The notes under the pieces are model-generated. The model was given only the letters and a program-made list of their open reading frames with translations, was not told the origin of the DNA and searched no databases. From positions 762,866 to 826,865 of the forward strand of contig NZ_QGNY01000002.1 in assembly GCF_003173575.1 (NCBI RefSeq): a DNA stretch of 64,000 bases. Reading direction: 5' to 3'. This DNA is from Pedobacter paludis. Its GTDB lineage: Bacteria > Bacteroidota > Bacteroidia > Sphingobacteriales > Sphingobacteriaceae. Both the position numbers and the translations under genes were made by a program. Of the stretch, positions 63,240-64,000 are shown piece by piece (positions within the stretch are counted from its first letter, which is position 1; the number at the start of each line of letters is the position of its first letter).

Positions 63240-63303
63240 CATCCCGCTTCGGAGGAGACGGTTACATGGGATTAGGGGGAAGGGAATTATTTTGAAATAG
63301 TTC

Positions 63304-63333
63304 TTGGAGAGAGGGAAAAAGTTGTTACCTTTG
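63304..63333 (+). promoter_or_regulatory. rRNA operon promoter P2
   Basis: TTG (63304-63306), exactly 19 bases and TACCTTTG (63326-63333), followed by CA. Confidence 0.85.
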
Positions 63334-63428
63334 CAACCCTGTCCGGAAGGGACGGGAAAGCCCCGGGAGGGGCGGTACTGAAAGTAGTGGAGGAAAAAAA
63401 GAGGCGCCGAAAAATAAAAAATATTTTA

Positions 63429-63459
63429 TTTGGAAGTTGCGAAAAGATTCCTACCTTTG
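63429..63459 (+). promoter_or_regulatory. rRNA operon promoter P3
   Basis: TTTG (63429-63432), exactly 19 bases and TACCTTTG (63452-63459), followed by CA. It is the closest to the 16S gene, leaving a leader of roughly 315 bases. Confidence 0.85.
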
Positions 63460-63465
63460 CACTCC

Positions 63466-63781
63466 CAACGGAAACGAAGGGAAAAGAGAGTCGGAACGGC
63501 GGATGCCGGAAAGACAGAAAAAAAGATTGAAACGGGCGGAAACGGGGAAAAGACGATCAAGACTTATGCCCAACTGAAGCGAGAAGATATATAAAGGCGG
63601 CCGCGAGGTAATTGCCGAACAAGTTCTTAAAAGAGATGTCAATGTAGCGTAGCGGCGGTAATGAAGTACTGTTCAAGTACAGAATACCCTGCTTTATTTT
63701 AAAGACGGTGTCTAACAGACACAAAAAAAGAAGACCATTTTTAACATGGTTAAAAACTGGTCAGAATCAAAACAACATTTT
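63466..63781 (+). other. rRNA leader region
   Basis: This is the transcribed leader between promoter P3 and the 16S gene. It is rich in A and G and has no convincing reading frame. GTTCTTAAAAG near 63621 could serve as a boxA-like antitermination signal; this is weak. GTACT-GTTCA-AGTAC forms a small stem near 63676. The hairpin at 63733-63762 is listed separately. Confidence 0.6.
63733..63762 (+). other. Hairpin just before the 16S gene
   Basis: GACCATTTTTAA (63733-63744) pairs with TTAAAAACTGGTC (63750-63762), with one bulged base, 20 bases before the mature 5' end. It could guide processing, although the usual processing stem pairs leader with trailer sequence. Confidence 0.5.

Positions 63782-64000
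<219 letters not shown>

Overview
The window looks like a chromosomal segment of a low-GC Bacteroidota member of the family Sphingobacteriaceae, most likely Pedobacter or a close relative. Three things point there: the 5' end of the 16S rRNA gene at the right edge, promoters of the Bacteroidota type (TTTG, 19 bases, TAnnTTTG; three perfect copies stand before the rRNA gene), and many Bacteroidota-restricted families (DUF4834, DUF6427, DUF2480, DUF3108, DUF3109, YfhO). No phage, transposon, CRISPR array or tRNA gene was seen.

Layout. 1-5.5 kb: a truncated AAA ATPase reading off the left edge behind a 22-bp tandem repeat, then uvrB, a secreted DUF3472 protein, ywbE, a small TonB-plug-like protein and DUF4834. 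5.6-9.7 kb: a leftward group (alginate-lyase-like enzyme, GbsR/MarR regulator, DCC1-like membrane protein, TIGR01777 epimerase, SRPBCC protein) with a matching inverted repeat before the regulator and before its downstream operon. 9.8-22.8 kb: housekeeping and envelope genes (YfhO, LpxH-like phosphoesterase, glycosyltransferase, DUF6427, coaX, an outer-membrane barrel, lptC, a PpiD-like isomerase, DUF2480, DUF3108, DUF3109). 22.9-24.4 kb: an XRE/S24 repressor and an unknown gene, divergent across a 30-bp palindrome. 24.5-56.1 kb: a large surface-polysaccharide locus. 56.2-64 kb: dxs, scpA, glyA, a beta-helix lipoprotein, a ComF-family protein and the start of an rRNA operon.

The polysaccharide locus is the centre of interest. 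It makes dTDP-rhamnose (rmlB, C, D, A), a UDP-hexosaminuronic acid (dehydrogenase) and GDP-4-keto-6-deoxymannose (gmd). It also carries a full CDP-3,6-dideoxyhexose pathway (rfbF, rfbG, rfbH and a flavin/iron-sulfur reductase). Inside that pathway sit a thiamine-diphosphate acetolactate-synthase-like enzyme and a short-chain reductase, the pair that makes the branched sugar yersiniose A in Yersinia. Six glycosyltransferases, a Wzx flippase and an EpsG/Wzy-like polymerase follow. A reductase / WecA-like transferase / WbpM-like dehydratase trio probably makes and transfers a first QuiNAc or FucNAc residue. Export parts are a six-SLBB-repeat outer-membrane protein, a Wzz-like chain-length protein and a terminal Wzi/RemB-like barrel. 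I infer a Wzy-dependent O-antigen or capsule with a yersiniose-like branched 3,6-dideoxyhexose.

Between rmlA and the rest of the locus lie three 130-bp tandem repeats with nested inverted repeats, next to a dispersed palindromic element that recurs at 5.6 kb. All functions are read from sequence motifs and gene context; no database search was possible.
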